Origin: Rathayibacter oskolensis
GTDB taxonomy: Bacteria > Actinomycetota > Actinomycetes > Actinomycetales > Microbacteriaceae
Reading direction: 5' to 3'
DNA length: 64,000 nt
NCBI RefSeq assembly: GCF_900177245.1
Contig: NZ_FXBM01000002.1
Location: 992,001-1,056,000 of the forward strand
Part shown: piece by piece, positions 56,765 through 64,000 of the stretch
How the letters are laid out: each line of letters opens with the position of its first letter
How positions within the stretch are numbered: position 1 is the stretch's first letter
Notes under the pieces: generated by a model
What the model saw: only the letters and a program-made list of their open reading frames with translations
What the model was told of the DNA's origin: nothing
The model's database searches: none
Program-made: the position numbers and the translations under genes

Positions 56765-58207
56765 ATGAGCGAGGACGAGGCACGCGGGCGCGATCGGCGG
56801 CAGGTGCGCGCCGAGGCCCTGCGCTTCGACGACCCGCGCGAGCTCGGGCGGCTGCTGCCGACGGGGATGCGCATCGGTCTCGCCCAGAGCGCCTTCCAGA
56901 CGGAGGGGTCGCTCGAGGCCGGCGGCCGCGGCCGCTCGGTCTGGGACGACTTCGCTCTGCGGCGCGGCACCATCGCCCACGAGGCGACGCCCGAGATCGC
57001 GACCGACTTCTTCCTCCGGTGGCGGGACGATGTGGCCCTCCTCGTCGACCTCGGGATCGACGAGCTGCGCCTCTCCCTCGCGTGGACCCGTCTGCAGCCG
57101 GAGGGCCGCGGCCCGGTCGACCACGGCGGTCTCGGCTTCTACGACCGCGTCCTCGACGCTCTCGCCGAGGCCGGCGTCCGCGTCGCGCTGACCCTGCACC
57201 ACCGCGACACGCCGTCGGCGCTCGGCGGAGGCTGGATGGACCGCGACACCGCGTTCCGCTTCGGCGACGTCGCGTTCGAGATCGGCTCGCGCCTGGGCGA
57301 CCGGGTGGCCGACTGGATCACCCTCGACCAGCCGTCGACCGTCATGCTCGAGGGGTACGCGCTCACCCGGCAGGCTCCCGGCGCCGGCCGTCTCTTCAAC
57401 GCCCTGCCGGCGCTGCACCACCAGCTCCTCGGCCACGGCGTCGCCGTGGAGGCGCTGCGCGCCGCCGAGGTCACCGGGCGCATCGGCCTCGTCGACGCTC
57501 TCGCGCTCGTCGAGCCGGCGACGGAGTCGGACGAGGACCGCGCGTGGGCGTCGCTCGCCGACATCCTCCGCAACCGGCTCGTCGCCGACGCCGTCCTGAC
57601 CGGGGTCTATCCGGAGGGACCGGGGGAGCTGCCCGCGTTCCTCGAGCGGCTCGAGAGGGTCGACCCGCGCGATCTCGAGCGGATCAGCGCCCCGCTCGAC
57701 TTCTACGGCGTCGCTGCCCTCGCGCCCCAGCGCATCGCCGCCGGGCGCGATCCCGCCGCACCGACCGGGGTCGGCGCTCCGCCCGCACTCCCGTTCCACG
57801 AGAGGCCGTGGCCCGAGCTCGACCAGACGGGGGACGGCTCGCCGATCGCCCCCTGGGCGCCCGTGGCGGTGCTGCGCGGTCTCGTCGAGCGCTACGGCGA
57901 CCGGCTGCCTCCGCTCGTCCTCACCGCGCTCGGTGTGAGCTATCCCGACTCCGTCGACCGCAACGGCGACATCGTCGACACCGAGCGCATCCGCTGGCTG
58001 GGCGCCCACCTCGGCGCACTCGCCGAGGCGGTGCACGAGGGCCTGCCGCTCGAGTCCGTCCAGCTCTGGACCCTGGTGGACGCCTTCGAGTGGCAGCACG
58101 GCTACACGCGCCCGCACGGGCTGGTCGCCCTCGACGCGCACGGCGCCGACCGCGTCCCGAAGGCCTCCTTCGACTGGCTGCGGCGGGTCCTCGACGCCCG
58201 CTCCTGA
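56765..58207 (+). CDS. Glycoside hydrolase family 1-fold protein, catalytic glutamates replaced
   Basis: This 480-residue protein keeps the GH1 plan: AQSAFQTEG, SVWDDF, ELRLSLAWTRLQPEG, LHHRDTP and the C-terminal WTLVDAFEWQHGYTRPHGLV. But the acid/base motif TxNEP is TLDQP (Gln at 189) and the nucleophile motif TENG is TALG (Ala at 388). It therefore should not act as a retaining glycosidase and may be a sugar-binding or regulatory pseudoenzyme. ATG 56765 gives the normal GH1 length. The frame is intact, so it is not a decaying pseudogene. Confidence 0.85.
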   Translation: MSEDEARGRDRRQVRAEALRFDDPRELGRLLPTGMRIGLAQSAFQTEGSLEAGGRGRSVWDDFALRRGTIAHEATPEIATDFFLRWRDDVALLVDLGIDELRLSLAWTRLQPEGRGPVDHGGLGFYDRVLDALAEAGVRVALTLHHRDTPSALGGGWMDRDTAFRFGDVAFEIGSRLGDRVADWITLDQPSTVMLEGYALTRQAPGAGRLFNALPALHHQLLGHGVAVEALRAAEVTGRIGLVDALALVEPATESDEDRAWASLADILRNRLVADAVLTGVYPEGPGELPAFLERLERVDPRDLERISAPLDFYGVAALAPQRIAAGRDPAAPTGVGAPPALPFHERPWPELDQTGDGSPIAPWAPVAVLRGLVERYGDRLPPLVLTALGVSYPDSVDRNGDIVDTERIRWLGAHLGALAEAVHEGLPLESVQLWTLVDAFEWQHGYTRPHGLVALDAHGADRVPKASFDWLRRVLDARS

Positions 58208-58241
58208 CGGAGCTGCCGCGCGGCCGTGCGAGACTGCCGCG

Positions 58242-58565
58242 ATGCAGAGCCTCCTCGCCCTCGCCTCGATCCTCCACGCCGAGCCCGAGCCGGTGCTCGC
58301 GGCGCTCGCCGACGTGCTCGCCGCCGAGGAGGGCGGCGCCTTCGCGCTCCGGGGCGGGGAGCTGCACCGACGGCTGCCGGTCGCCGGCGTCGAGCAGTGG
58401 CGGGTGCTCGCCGACGAGGAGGGCTCGCGCATCGAGTGCGAGATCGTGGCGACGGCCGCGGCGTCGGCCCTCGCCGGCGTGCTCGCGCGGCGGCGGATCC
58501 GCTCGGCTCCCGAGCGCTTCCGCGCGGTCGTGACGGCGGTGGCCGACCGGGTCGAGCCCCGCTGA
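58242..58565 (+). CDS. Hypothetical protein
   Basis: A 107-residue Ala/Leu/Glu-rich, mostly helical protein starting MQSLLALASILHAEPE. GAGACT lies 6 nt before the ATG, fitting leaderless initiation. No domain recognised. It follows the GH1-fold gene by 34 nt. Confidence 0.6.
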   Translation: MQSLLALASILHAEPEPVLAALADVLAAEEGGAFALRGGELHRRLPVAGVEQWRVLADEEGSRIECEIVATAAASALAGVLARRRIRSAPERFRAVVTAVADRVEPR

Positions 58566-58684
58566 GCCGGGCCGTCGACGCACCCCGAACGGGGAATGAC
58601 TGAGAGGTTCTCGCTGTTGTCTACCGATGACGGTACGGGGCCCGTGGTCCCGTCGACAGGACCGCTCGGAGGAGCACGAGGCAT

Positions 58685-59110
58685 ATGGCAGGAACAGGGA
58701 TCAACAAGGGACGCAGCACGCGCAGCACCGACGAGGAGATCGTCTACCGACGCCACGCGAACGGGCGCGGCATGGTCGCCCCCGGCTCGCGCGTCTCGGC
58801 GTCCGCGTACGTCGAGACGGGCGCCTACGTGGAGCCCGGCGCGAACGTCGGCGAGCGCGCGTGGATCGGCGCGGGCAGCTGGATCGACCGCGACGCGATG
58901 ATCGGGCACAGCGCCTTCATCGGCGCCAACGTGCACGTCGGCCCCGAGGCGATCGTCGGCCCGGGAGCGCGCATCGGCAGCTACTCGCGCATCGGCGACT
59001 CCGCCGTCATCGCGACCGGCGCGCGCGTCGACCGCGACACGGTGGTGCCGGCCGGCAGCCGGTTCGGCCTCGACGAGAGCGCCCGTGAGACCGGGAGCCG
59101 CGCCGCCTGA
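58685..59110 (+). CDS. Left-handed beta-helix (hexapeptide repeat) protein
   Basis: This 141-residue protein has about ten hexapeptide turns (for example VSASAYVETGAYVEPGANVG and IGHSAFIGANVHVG), the transferase fold of acyltransferases and gamma-carbonic anhydrases. No metal-binding His set or acetyl-CoA motif stands out, so activity cannot be assigned. The N-terminus is basic and polar. Followed by a strong hairpin. Confidence 0.8.
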   Translation: MAGTGINKGRSTRSTDEEIVYRRHANGRGMVAPGSRVSASAYVETGAYVEPGANVGERAWIGAGSWIDRDAMIGHSAFIGANVHVGPEAIVGPGARIGSYSRIGDSAVIATGARVDRDTVVPAGSRFGLDESARETGSRAA

Positions 59111-59125
59111 GCGCCCGGCTCCCCA

Positions 59126-59168
59126 CGACCCTGTTCGGCCGCCCTCCAGAGGCGGCCGAATAGGGTCG
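59126..59168. terminator. 18-bp hairpin terminator that overlaps the amidase promoter
   Basis: CGACCCTGTTCGGCCGCC and GGCGGCCGAATAGGGTCG pair over 18 positions with one G-U or mismatch, loop CTCCAGA. Its right arm contains TAGGGT (59161-59166), 6 nt before the amidase ATG, so one element may both end the upstream transcript and hold the next -10. Confidence 0.85.
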
Positions 59169-59172
59169 TTCC

Positions 59173-60603
59173 ATGTTCGAACTCCACCACCTCAGCGCCC
59201 AGGAGCAGTGGGACTGGCTGCAGCGCGGAGAGGTCACCCCTCTCGAGCTCGTCGACCACTACCTCGCCCGGATCGAGCGGTGGAACGGCGAGCTCGGAGC
59301 CTTCACGACCGTGACTCCGGAGCTCGCTCGGGCGCGGGCTGCATCGCTCGCCGCCGGCGCCGTGCCGCGCACCGCCGCGCTCTGGGGGCTGCCCAGCGGC
59401 GACAAGGACCTGTGGCGGCGGGCCGGAGTGCGCACCACCTCCGGGTCGCTGCTGCGCGCCGACTTCGTGCCCGACGCCTCCGACGAGATCGTCGACGTGC
59501 TCGATGCCGCCGGCGCCGTGAGCCTCGGCAAGACGGCGGCTCCCGAGTTCGGCATGCCGTCGTACACCGAGAGCCGGGTCGGGCCGCCGGCCGTGACGCC
59601 GTGGGACACGAGCCGCGGCGCCGGAGGATCCAGCGGAGGCGCCGCTGTGGCCGTCGCCGCAGGGCTGCTGCCGTTCGCGCCCGCCTCCGACGGGGGCGGG
59701 TCGATCCGCATCCCCGCCGCGGCCTGCGGGCTCGTCGGTCTGAAGCCGTCGCGGGGTCGCGTGCCGGCCGCCTCCGGAGTGGGCGGTGTCGGCGGGCTCA
59801 CGGTGGCCGGGCCGATCACCCGGTCGGTCGCCGACGCCGGGCTCCTGCTCGAGGGGATGCTCGAGCGCCGCAGCGGAGCGATCCCGCAGCGCTACGCTCT
59901 CGCGGCACCGGGCGACGGAGACGGCTCGTTCCTCGGGGCGGCGGTCCGCGGGGAGGGACGGTTCCAGATCGGCGTGCTGACCGCCTCCCCGTGGGACGAC
60001 GCCTACGAGATCGGCCTGGCTCCCGAGGCGCGCGCCGCACTCGACGAGGGCATCGCCGCTCTCGACGCGCTCGGGCACGGCCTCGAGGAGGCGGAGCTGC
60101 CGCCGAGCGCCGCGTACCCCGCCGCCTTCCGCGCGCTCTGGCAGAGCAGCGCGGCCGCCCTCCCAATCGAGGGCGCCGACCTCGACCTGCTGCAGCCGCT
60201 GACCCGATGGCTGGTCACCGAGGGTCGACGCCGCTCCGCGCGCGACCTCATGGAGGCGGCCGCGACGCTCTCGGCGTTCGAGCGGAGTGTCATCGCCGCC
60301 TTCTCGGCCTTCGACGCGGTCCTCACCCCGTCGCTCACGATGACTCCCCGCCCCGTCGGCTGGTACGACCCGGAGGATGCGGAGCACGACTTCGCCCAGC
60401 AGGTCCAGTACACCCCCTACACCTCGTTCGTGAACGTGAGCGGCCTGCCGGCGATCACGCTCCCGCTGAGCCGGACCGCCGACGGGCTGCCGATGGGGAT
60501 CCAGCTCATCGGGCGGCCGGGCGGCGAGGCCGTCCTGCTCTCGATCGGCGCTCAGCTGGAGCGGCGGGCGCGGTGGCAGCGGAGGCACCCGCCGCAGTGG
60601 TGA
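59173..60603 (+). CDS. Amidase signature family protein
   Basis: This 476-residue amidase has the Ser-cisSer-Lys triad: Lys in GLPSGDKDL (about 78), cis-Ser and the nucleophile in RGAGGSSGGAAVAVAAGL with DGGGSIRIPAA. The C-terminal VNVSGLPAITLPL is typical. Not part of a gatCAB cluster, so probably a catabolic amidase; substrate unknown. Leaderless start at 59173. Confidence 0.94.
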   Translation: MFELHHLSAQEQWDWLQRGEVTPLELVDHYLARIERWNGELGAFTTVTPELARARAASLAAGAVPRTAALWGLPSGDKDLWRRAGVRTTSGSLLRADFVPDASDEIVDVLDAAGAVSLGKTAAPEFGMPSYTESRVGPPAVTPWDTSRGAGGSSGGAAVAVAAGLLPFAPASDGGGSIRIPAAACGLVGLKPSRGRVPAASGVGGVGGLTVAGPITRSVADAGLLLEGMLERRSGAIPQRYALAAPGDGDGSFLGAAVRGEGRFQIGVLTASPWDDAYEIGLAPEARAALDEGIAALDALGHGLEEAELPPSAAYPAAFRALWQSSAAALPIEGADLDLLQPLTRWLVTEGRRRSARDLMEAAATLSAFERSVIAAFSAFDAVLTPSLTMTPRPVGWYDPEDAEHDFAQQVQYTPYTSFVNVSGLPAITLPLSRTADGLPMGIQLIGRPGGEAVLLSIGAQLERRARWQRRHPPQW

Positions 60604-60638
60604 GACCGGGCGGATCGTCAGCTTCCGCCTCTTGGCCC

Positions 60639-60657
60639 TTAGGTTAGGCATGCCTAT
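60639..60657. promoter_or_regulatory. IdeR/DtxR-like iron box 1
   Basis: TTAGGTTAGGCATGCCTAT matches 15 of 19 positions of the actinobacterial iron box consensus (TTAGGTTAGGCTAACCTAA). It overlaps TATACT (60655-60660), the -10 of the following gene, with TTGGCC as -35 at 60632. Repression under iron-replete conditions is inferred. Confidence 0.82.
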
Positions 60658-60667
60658 ACTGACAACG

Positions 60668-61114
60668 ATGTGCATGTTCGAGGGACGCGACGGCTCGGAG
60701 CCGATCGACGTCAAGCAGTTCCTGATCGCGGGTGACGAGACCGTCGTTCCGTGGATCCAGAGCCTCCTCGACGCGCTCCCCGCGAACGCCCGCGGCCAGG
60801 TCTTCATCGAGGTCGACGACGTGCACGGGATCCCGCCGCTCGCCGCGCCGGGGCGGGTCAGCGTCACCTGGCTCGGCCGATCGACCCGGTCGGGCGCACC
60901 CGGCACGGGGGAGCGCTGCGGACACGGCGTCGCCCTCGACCGCGCGGTGCGCGCCTGGGTGGGCGAGATGTCCGTCGTCGACCGGGACTACCCGTGGGCC
61001 GACGACCGCCACGACTTCTGCGCCTGGATCGGCGGAGCCGGGCCGCTCATCGGCGAGCTCGCCTCGGACGTGGACACGCGCCTGCGCGCCTCGTCCGAGC
61101 ACGCGTCTCGCTGA
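60668..61114 (+). CDS. Stand-alone SIP C-terminal-like domain protein
   Basis: This 148-residue protein (MCMFEGRDGSE...) is similar to the C-terminal half of siderophore-interacting proteins: FLIAGDETVVPWIQSLLDALPANARGQVFIEV (in parts), VSVTWLGR and WIGGAGPLIGEL. It lacks the FAD-binding N-terminal domain, so it could be a reduced NAD(P)H-site partner. ATG 60668 is 7 nt after TATACT (leaderless); an open frame from 60632 crosses the iron box. Shares iron control with the full-length gene after it. Confidence 0.82.
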   Translation: MCMFEGRDGSEPIDVKQFLIAGDETVVPWIQSLLDALPANARGQVFIEVDDVHGIPPLAAPGRVSVTWLGRSTRSGAPGTGERCGHGVALDRAVRAWVGEMSVVDRDYPWADDRHDFCAWIGGAGPLIGELASDVDTRLRASSEHASR

Positions 61115-61130
61115 GTCGTCCCCGTGTGGG

Positions 61131-61149
61131 TTAGGTGAGCCTAACCTCT
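61131..61149. promoter_or_regulatory. IdeR/DtxR-like iron box 2
   Basis: TTAGGTGAGCCTAACCTCT matches 15 of 19 positions of the iron box consensus and contains AGGTGAGCCT as a near-perfect palindromic centre. It covers the -35 region of the promoter whose -10 is GATACT (61155-61160). Confidence 0.88.
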
Positions 61150-61166
61150 CGTGTGATACTGAGGCG

Positions 61167-62111
61167 ATGCCTCCGATGACCGACGCCCCCGCCCGCCCGG
61201 CCTACCGGCCGTTCCTCGCGACCGTCGCCCGCGCGACCCGGATCGCCCCGCACTTCATCCGCGTGACCCTCACCGGCGACGACCTCGGTGCCGTCGGCTG
61301 CACAGGACCCGATCAGCGGATCAAGCTCGTGGTGCCCACTCCCACGTCCGACGCCGACGACTTCATGCTCTCGGTCGCCGACGAGGACGGCCCCGACGGC
61401 CTCGCACCCGACTGGTACACCCGATGGCGGGAGCTGCCCGACGCGCAGCGGAACCCGCTGCGCACCTACACGATCCGAGCGACCCGCCCCGAGCTCTCCG
61501 AGGTCGACGTGGACTTCGTCGCGCACGGCGACACCGGCCCGGCCTCGGCCTGGGTCGAATCGGCCTCGCCCGGTGACCGCGTCGTGATCGTCGCCCCCGA
61601 CTCGCGATCCGAGCTCCCCGGCGGAGGCGTCGAGTGGCACCCGGGCGCCGCCACCACGCTGCTCCTCGCCGGCGACGAGACCGCGGTGCCCGCGATCAGC
61701 GCCATCCTCGAGAGCCTGGGAGACGAGGCCACCGGAGCGGCGTTCCTCGAGGTGCCGACGGCGGAGGACCTGCTGCCGCTGCGCCACCCCGTCGGAGTGA
61801 GCGTCACCTGGCTCGTCCGCGACGGCGGTGCGGCACCCGGCGCCGCGCTGGGCACCTCCGTCCGCGCCTGGGCCACCCGATTCCTCACCGCCCACCACCG
61901 CGGCGTCGAGGTGTCCGACGTCGACGTCGACAGCGAGATCCTGTGGGAGGTGCCGGAGGAGAGGACCGACCCCGGCCTCTACGCCTGGATCGCCGGCGAA
62001 GCAGGGGCGATCAAGCTCATCCGCCGCTGCCTGGTCACCGAACTCGGCCTCGACCGCACTCGGGTCGCGTTCATGGGCTACTGGCGCACCGGCCGCTCCG
62101 AAGCCAACTAG
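61167..62111 (+). CDS. Siderophore-interacting protein (ferric-siderophore reductase, SIP/ViuB family)
   Basis: This 314-residue flavoprotein releases iron from imported ferric siderophores. N-terminal FAD domain with RTYTIRA (RxYT motif, about 111) and DVDFVAHGDTGPASAW; C-terminal NAD(P)-side domain with LLAGDETAVPAISAILESL and AWIAGEAGAIKLIRRCL. ATG is 6 nt after GATACT. Iron box 2 upstream. The stop is followed directly by a structured repeat pair. No siderophore transporter is in the window. Confidence 0.93.
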   Translation: MPPMTDAPARPAYRPFLATVARATRIAPHFIRVTLTGDDLGAVGCTGPDQRIKLVVPTPTSDADDFMLSVADEDGPDGLAPDWYTRWRELPDAQRNPLRTYTIRATRPELSEVDVDFVAHGDTGPASAWVESASPGDRVVIVAPDSRSELPGGGVEWHPGAATTLLLAGDETAVPAISAILESLGDEATGAAFLEVPTAEDLLPLRHPVGVSVTWLVRDGGAAPGAALGTSVRAWATRFLTAHHRGVEVSDVDVDSEILWEVPEERTDPGLYAWIAGEAGAIKLIRRCLVTELGLDRTRVAFMGYWRTGRSEAN

Positions 62112-62112
62112 T

Positions 62113-62304
62113 CTGCGAGCGCCGCGGTGCCGTCATCTGCGGCGTTGTCGTCGGTTGCGATACCTCCGGCATCGTGCCCTCCTCCGCCTTGCAGCTGGCT
62201 GCGAGCGCCGCGGTGCCGTCATCTGCGGCGTTGTCGTCGGTTGCGATACCTCCGGTATCGCGCCCTCCTCCGCCTTGCAGCTGACGGCACCGCGACGCTC
62301 GCAG
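62113..62304. repeat. Stop-codon-linked structured repeat, tandem copies 3 and 4
   Basis: A unit of 86 bp (arm plus core) is repeated at 62113-62198 and 62199-62284. The left arm (62113-62135, repeated at 62199-62221) is complementary to 62282-62304 over 23 nt with one mismatch. The inner hairpins are GCGATACC-TCC-GGTATCGC in copy 4 and a slightly broken version in copy 3. Begins 1 nt after the SIP stop. Confidence 0.9.
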
Positions 62305-62384
62305 AGGTTGGAGGGGGCGCGGCGCGCGGCGCGCGCGCGGCCGGGGTGCTGAGATGCGCGGGCGGTGGAGCGGACCGGAGAGGG

Positions 62385-63233
62385 TCAGAGGGTGGGCGGG
62401 ACGCCCACGAGGCGGCTCGAGAGGGTCCAGAGGTCGCGGCCGAGCTGGCGGTCGGTCGCCTGGGAGGCGACGGCGCCGCCGGGCTTGAGGCCGTCGAAGT
62501 AGGTGCCGCTCGCGGCGCTGACGTCGGGCTCGGAGCAGAGGGTGATCAGCGGAACCGCACCGGCCTCGGCGGTGATGCCGTAGGAGCCGCCGGTGAGCGC
62601 GGACATCGCCTTCATCAGGCGGGAGTCGCCGCCGAAGCCGGTCGCGACGAAACCGGGATGGAACGAGAACGCGTCCACCGGAGTCGGAAGCAGGCGCTCC
62701 GCCAGCTCGCGGATGAAGAGGATCGTCGCGAGCTTCGAGGTGCCGTAGGCGCGCCACCCGCCCAGCCACGGGCCCTTCCGGCGGTCGAGGTCCTGCAGCG
62801 AGAGCCTCCCGAACCGGTTCGCGACACTCGCGGTCGACACGACGCGTGCACCGGGGCGCTCGCGGCCGGTCTCGATGAGCCTCGGGAGCAGGAGCCTGGT
62901 CAGCAGGAAGGGCGCCAAGTGGTTGCTCTGGATCGTGCGCTCGTGCCCGTCCGCCGTCTCGGCGCGCTGTGACACGAGGCCGCCGGCGTTGTTGGCGAGC
63001 ACGTCGATGCCGTCGAACCGAGCGAGGAGCGCGTCGGCGAGCGAGCGCACGTCGTCGAGCCGATCGAAGTCGGCGACGAACGGCTCACCCCCGACAGCGG
63101 CGGCGACCGAGCGGGTCCGCTCCGGGTTCCGCCCGACGACGGCGACGGTGGCGCCCGCCCCGGCCAGCTCCTCCGCCGCGACCTTCCCGATGCCGGAGCT
63201 CGCCCCGGTGAGCACGACGACGCGCCCCTTCAT
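62385..63233 (-). CDS. Short-chain dehydrogenase/reductase
   Basis: This 282-residue SDR has TGASSGIGKVAAEELA, NNAGG (as ANNAGGL), Ser in STASVANRFG and YGTSKLA (YxxxK catalytic pair). Resembles the WW-domain oxidoreductase/retinol dehydrogenase-like group. The ATG at 63233 follows the upstream stop by 1 nt; an in-frame GTG at 63245 is an alternative. Third gene of a minus-strand operon. Confidence 0.92.
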   Translation of the reverse strand: MKGRVVVLTGASSGIGKVAAEELAGAGATVAVVGRNPERTRSVAAAVGGEPFVADFDRLDDVRSLADALLARFDGIDVLANNAGGLVSQRAETADGHERTIQSNHLAPFLLTRLLLPRLIETGRERPGARVVSTASVANRFGRLSLQDLDRRKGPWLGGWRAYGTSKLATILFIRELAERLLPTPVDAFSFHPGFVATGFGGDSRLMKAMSALTGGSYGITAEAGAVPLITLCSEPDVSAASGTYFDGLKPGGAVASQATDRQLGRDLWTLSSRLVGVPPTL

Positions 63234-63234
63234 G

Positions 63235-63621
63235 TCAGCGACCACGGAGGTATCCGCCCTTCTCGAGACCGGCTTCGATCTCGAATCGATTGCGCAGCGG
63301 ATCGCGACCCGCGACGAGGTACGCGAACGGGAACCACATCCCGAACCGCTGCCACTGCTGCTTGTGAACGGCCTCGTGCTCGAGGACGCGGTCCGACACG
63401 TTCGTGTCGGTGAGATAGCTCGTGCCGACGCAGGAGCCGCCGCGGCCGAACGCCCACGAGGGCATGCCCGTGAAGACGACCAGGCCGTTCCGGCGCTCGA
63501 TCGGCCCGGTGCTCCAGAGCGCCCCCCAGGCCAGCCCCACCGCGCAGGCGAAGAGGTAGCCGGGCCGGGTGATCGCGGGGTCGAGGGCGACGACCGAGAC
63601 CGCTCTGCCGAGAGCGCTCAC
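63235..63621 (-). CDS. Small membrane-linked protein with HEAVH motif
   Basis: This 128-residue protein has one hydrophobic segment near residue 20-35 and HEAVHKQQWQRFG near 90, a pattern like a zinc HExxH site. GTG 63621 overlaps the stop of the upstream flavoprotein gene. Database hits for such proteins in Microbacteriaceae are often mislabelled Fe-S oxidoreductase; no Fe-S motif is present here. Function unknown. Confidence 0.7.
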   Translation of the reverse strand: MSALGRAVSVVALDPAITRPGYLFACAVGLAWGALWSTGPIERRNGLVVFTGMPSWAFGRGGSCVGTSYLTDTNVSDRVLEHEAVHKQQWQRFGMWFPFAYLVAGRDPLRNRFEIEAGLEKGGYLRGR

Positions 63622-64000
63622 GCGCTCTCGCGCCCGTAGGTCTCGAGAAGGCGGAGCCACACCTCGCTGATCGTCGGGTAGGAGGGGACGGCGTGCCAGA
63701 GCCGCGACAGCGGCACCTCGCCGACGACCGCGATCGTCGCCGAGTGGACGAGCTCGCCGACCTCCTTGCCGACGAAGGTGACGCCGAGGACGACCGAGCG
63801 GTCCTCGTCGACGACCATCCGCGCGGTTCCCGTGTAGCCCACGGCCGCGAGCGTGGCTCCGGCGACCGAGCCGATCTCGTAGTCGACCACCCGCGTGCGG
63901 TAGCCGGCCTTCTCAGCCGCTGCGGCCGTGAGACCCACGGAGGCGACCTCCGGGTCGGTGAAGACGACCTGCGGCACCGCCTCGTGGTCGGCGGTCGCGA
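63618..64000 (-). CDS. NAD(P)/FAD-dependent disulfide oxidoreductase, C-terminal part
   Basis: The frame enters from the right edge (ATADHEAVPQVVFTDPEVASVG) and ends at 63618. This is the dimerisation domain of the pyridine nucleotide-disulfide reductase family (dihydrolipoamide dehydrogenase/mercuric reductase-like), with FTDPEVASVG and LGVTFVGKEVGELVHSA. In place of the HAHPT ending there is HAVPSYPTISEVWLRLLE, common in the mercuric-reductase-like group. The FAD part lies outside the window. Confidence 0.88.
   Translation of the reverse strand, partial: ATADHEAVPQVVFTDPEVASVGLTAAAAEKAGYRTRVVDYEIGSVAGATLAAVGYTGTARMVVDEDRSVVLGVTFVGKEVGELVHSATIAVVGEVPLSRLWHAVPSYPTISEVWLRLLETYGRESA

Noticed and set aside
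58596-58901. Plus-strand frame overlapping the beta-helix gene
   Set aside because: Out of frame with the hexapeptide repeats, and Ala/Arg/Pro-rich.

Overview
The window is chromosomal DNA of a high-GC actinobacterium of the family Microbacteriaceae. The genus is probably Rathayibacter or a close relative, but that is inference from gene content and repeats, not a database match. Signs are the very high GC at third codon positions, many GTG starts, start codons lying 6-8 nt after a TANNNT box (leaderless transcription), and order blocks typical of the family: a PMT glycosyltransferase opposite rsmI-metG-tatD-rsmA-ispE; glmU-prs; rplY-pth-mfd; mazG; and eno-divIC/ftsB-like-DUF501. There are no phage, plasmid, IS or CRISPR features. 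Every gene shares the same base composition, so no recent island is evident.

Layout. 1-1.3 kb: protein O-mannosyltransferase (cut by the window edge) and a zinc alcohol dehydrogenase on the minus strand. 1.4-10.6 kb: rsmI, metG, tatD, rsmA, ispE, a membrane-anchored sulfite-oxidase-like molybdoenzyme, three large palindromic repeats and an ABC-F ATPase. 10.6-14.3 kb: two small regulator/enzyme modules, SDR with TetR (two clear operators between them) and MarR with alpha/beta hydrolase and a second TetR. 14.3-16.9 kb: tRNA-Gln, glmU, prs. 17.3-24.9 kb: an APC-like membrane protein, then a sugar-uptake locus (ROK regulator divergent from a lipoprotein, two permeases and a GH13 alpha-glucosidase). 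24.9-29.2 kb: gnd, a glutathionyl-hydroquinone-reductase-like enzyme, rplY with a long leader, pth. 29.3-34.1 kb: an unknown protein, mfd and a tiny acidic protein. 34.1-41.6 kb: adenine/adenosine deaminase, two ABC export-type pairs, mazG, hisS. 41.9-46.2 kb: a ThiY/RibY-like uptake system and apt. 46.3-50.7 kb: eno, an FtsB/DivIC-like protein, DUF501, type II NADH dehydrogenase and a tRNA with anticodon UAA. 50.7-64 kb: ArsR-MFS pair, small Microbacteriaceae proteins, a transglutaminase-like enzyme, a secreted Ig-like/polytopic membrane protein, a GH1-fold protein lacking both catalytic glutamates, an amidase, an iron-regulated pair of siderophore-interacting proteins under two IdeR/DtxR-like boxes, an SDR, a small HExxH-like protein and the C-terminus of a flavin disulfide reductase.

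The most unusual material is outside the usual gene list. A family of roughly 106-110 bp elements sits directly on stop codons. Its core is conserved, but the outer and inner stems differ in sequence between copies and still pair within each copy. Other points are a GH1 pseudo-glycosidase, three spaced 42-43 bp palindromes before the ABC-F gene, two long perfect hairpins abutting or overlapping leaderless promoters (mfd and the amidase), and a short-variable-arm tRNA with a UAA anticodon.
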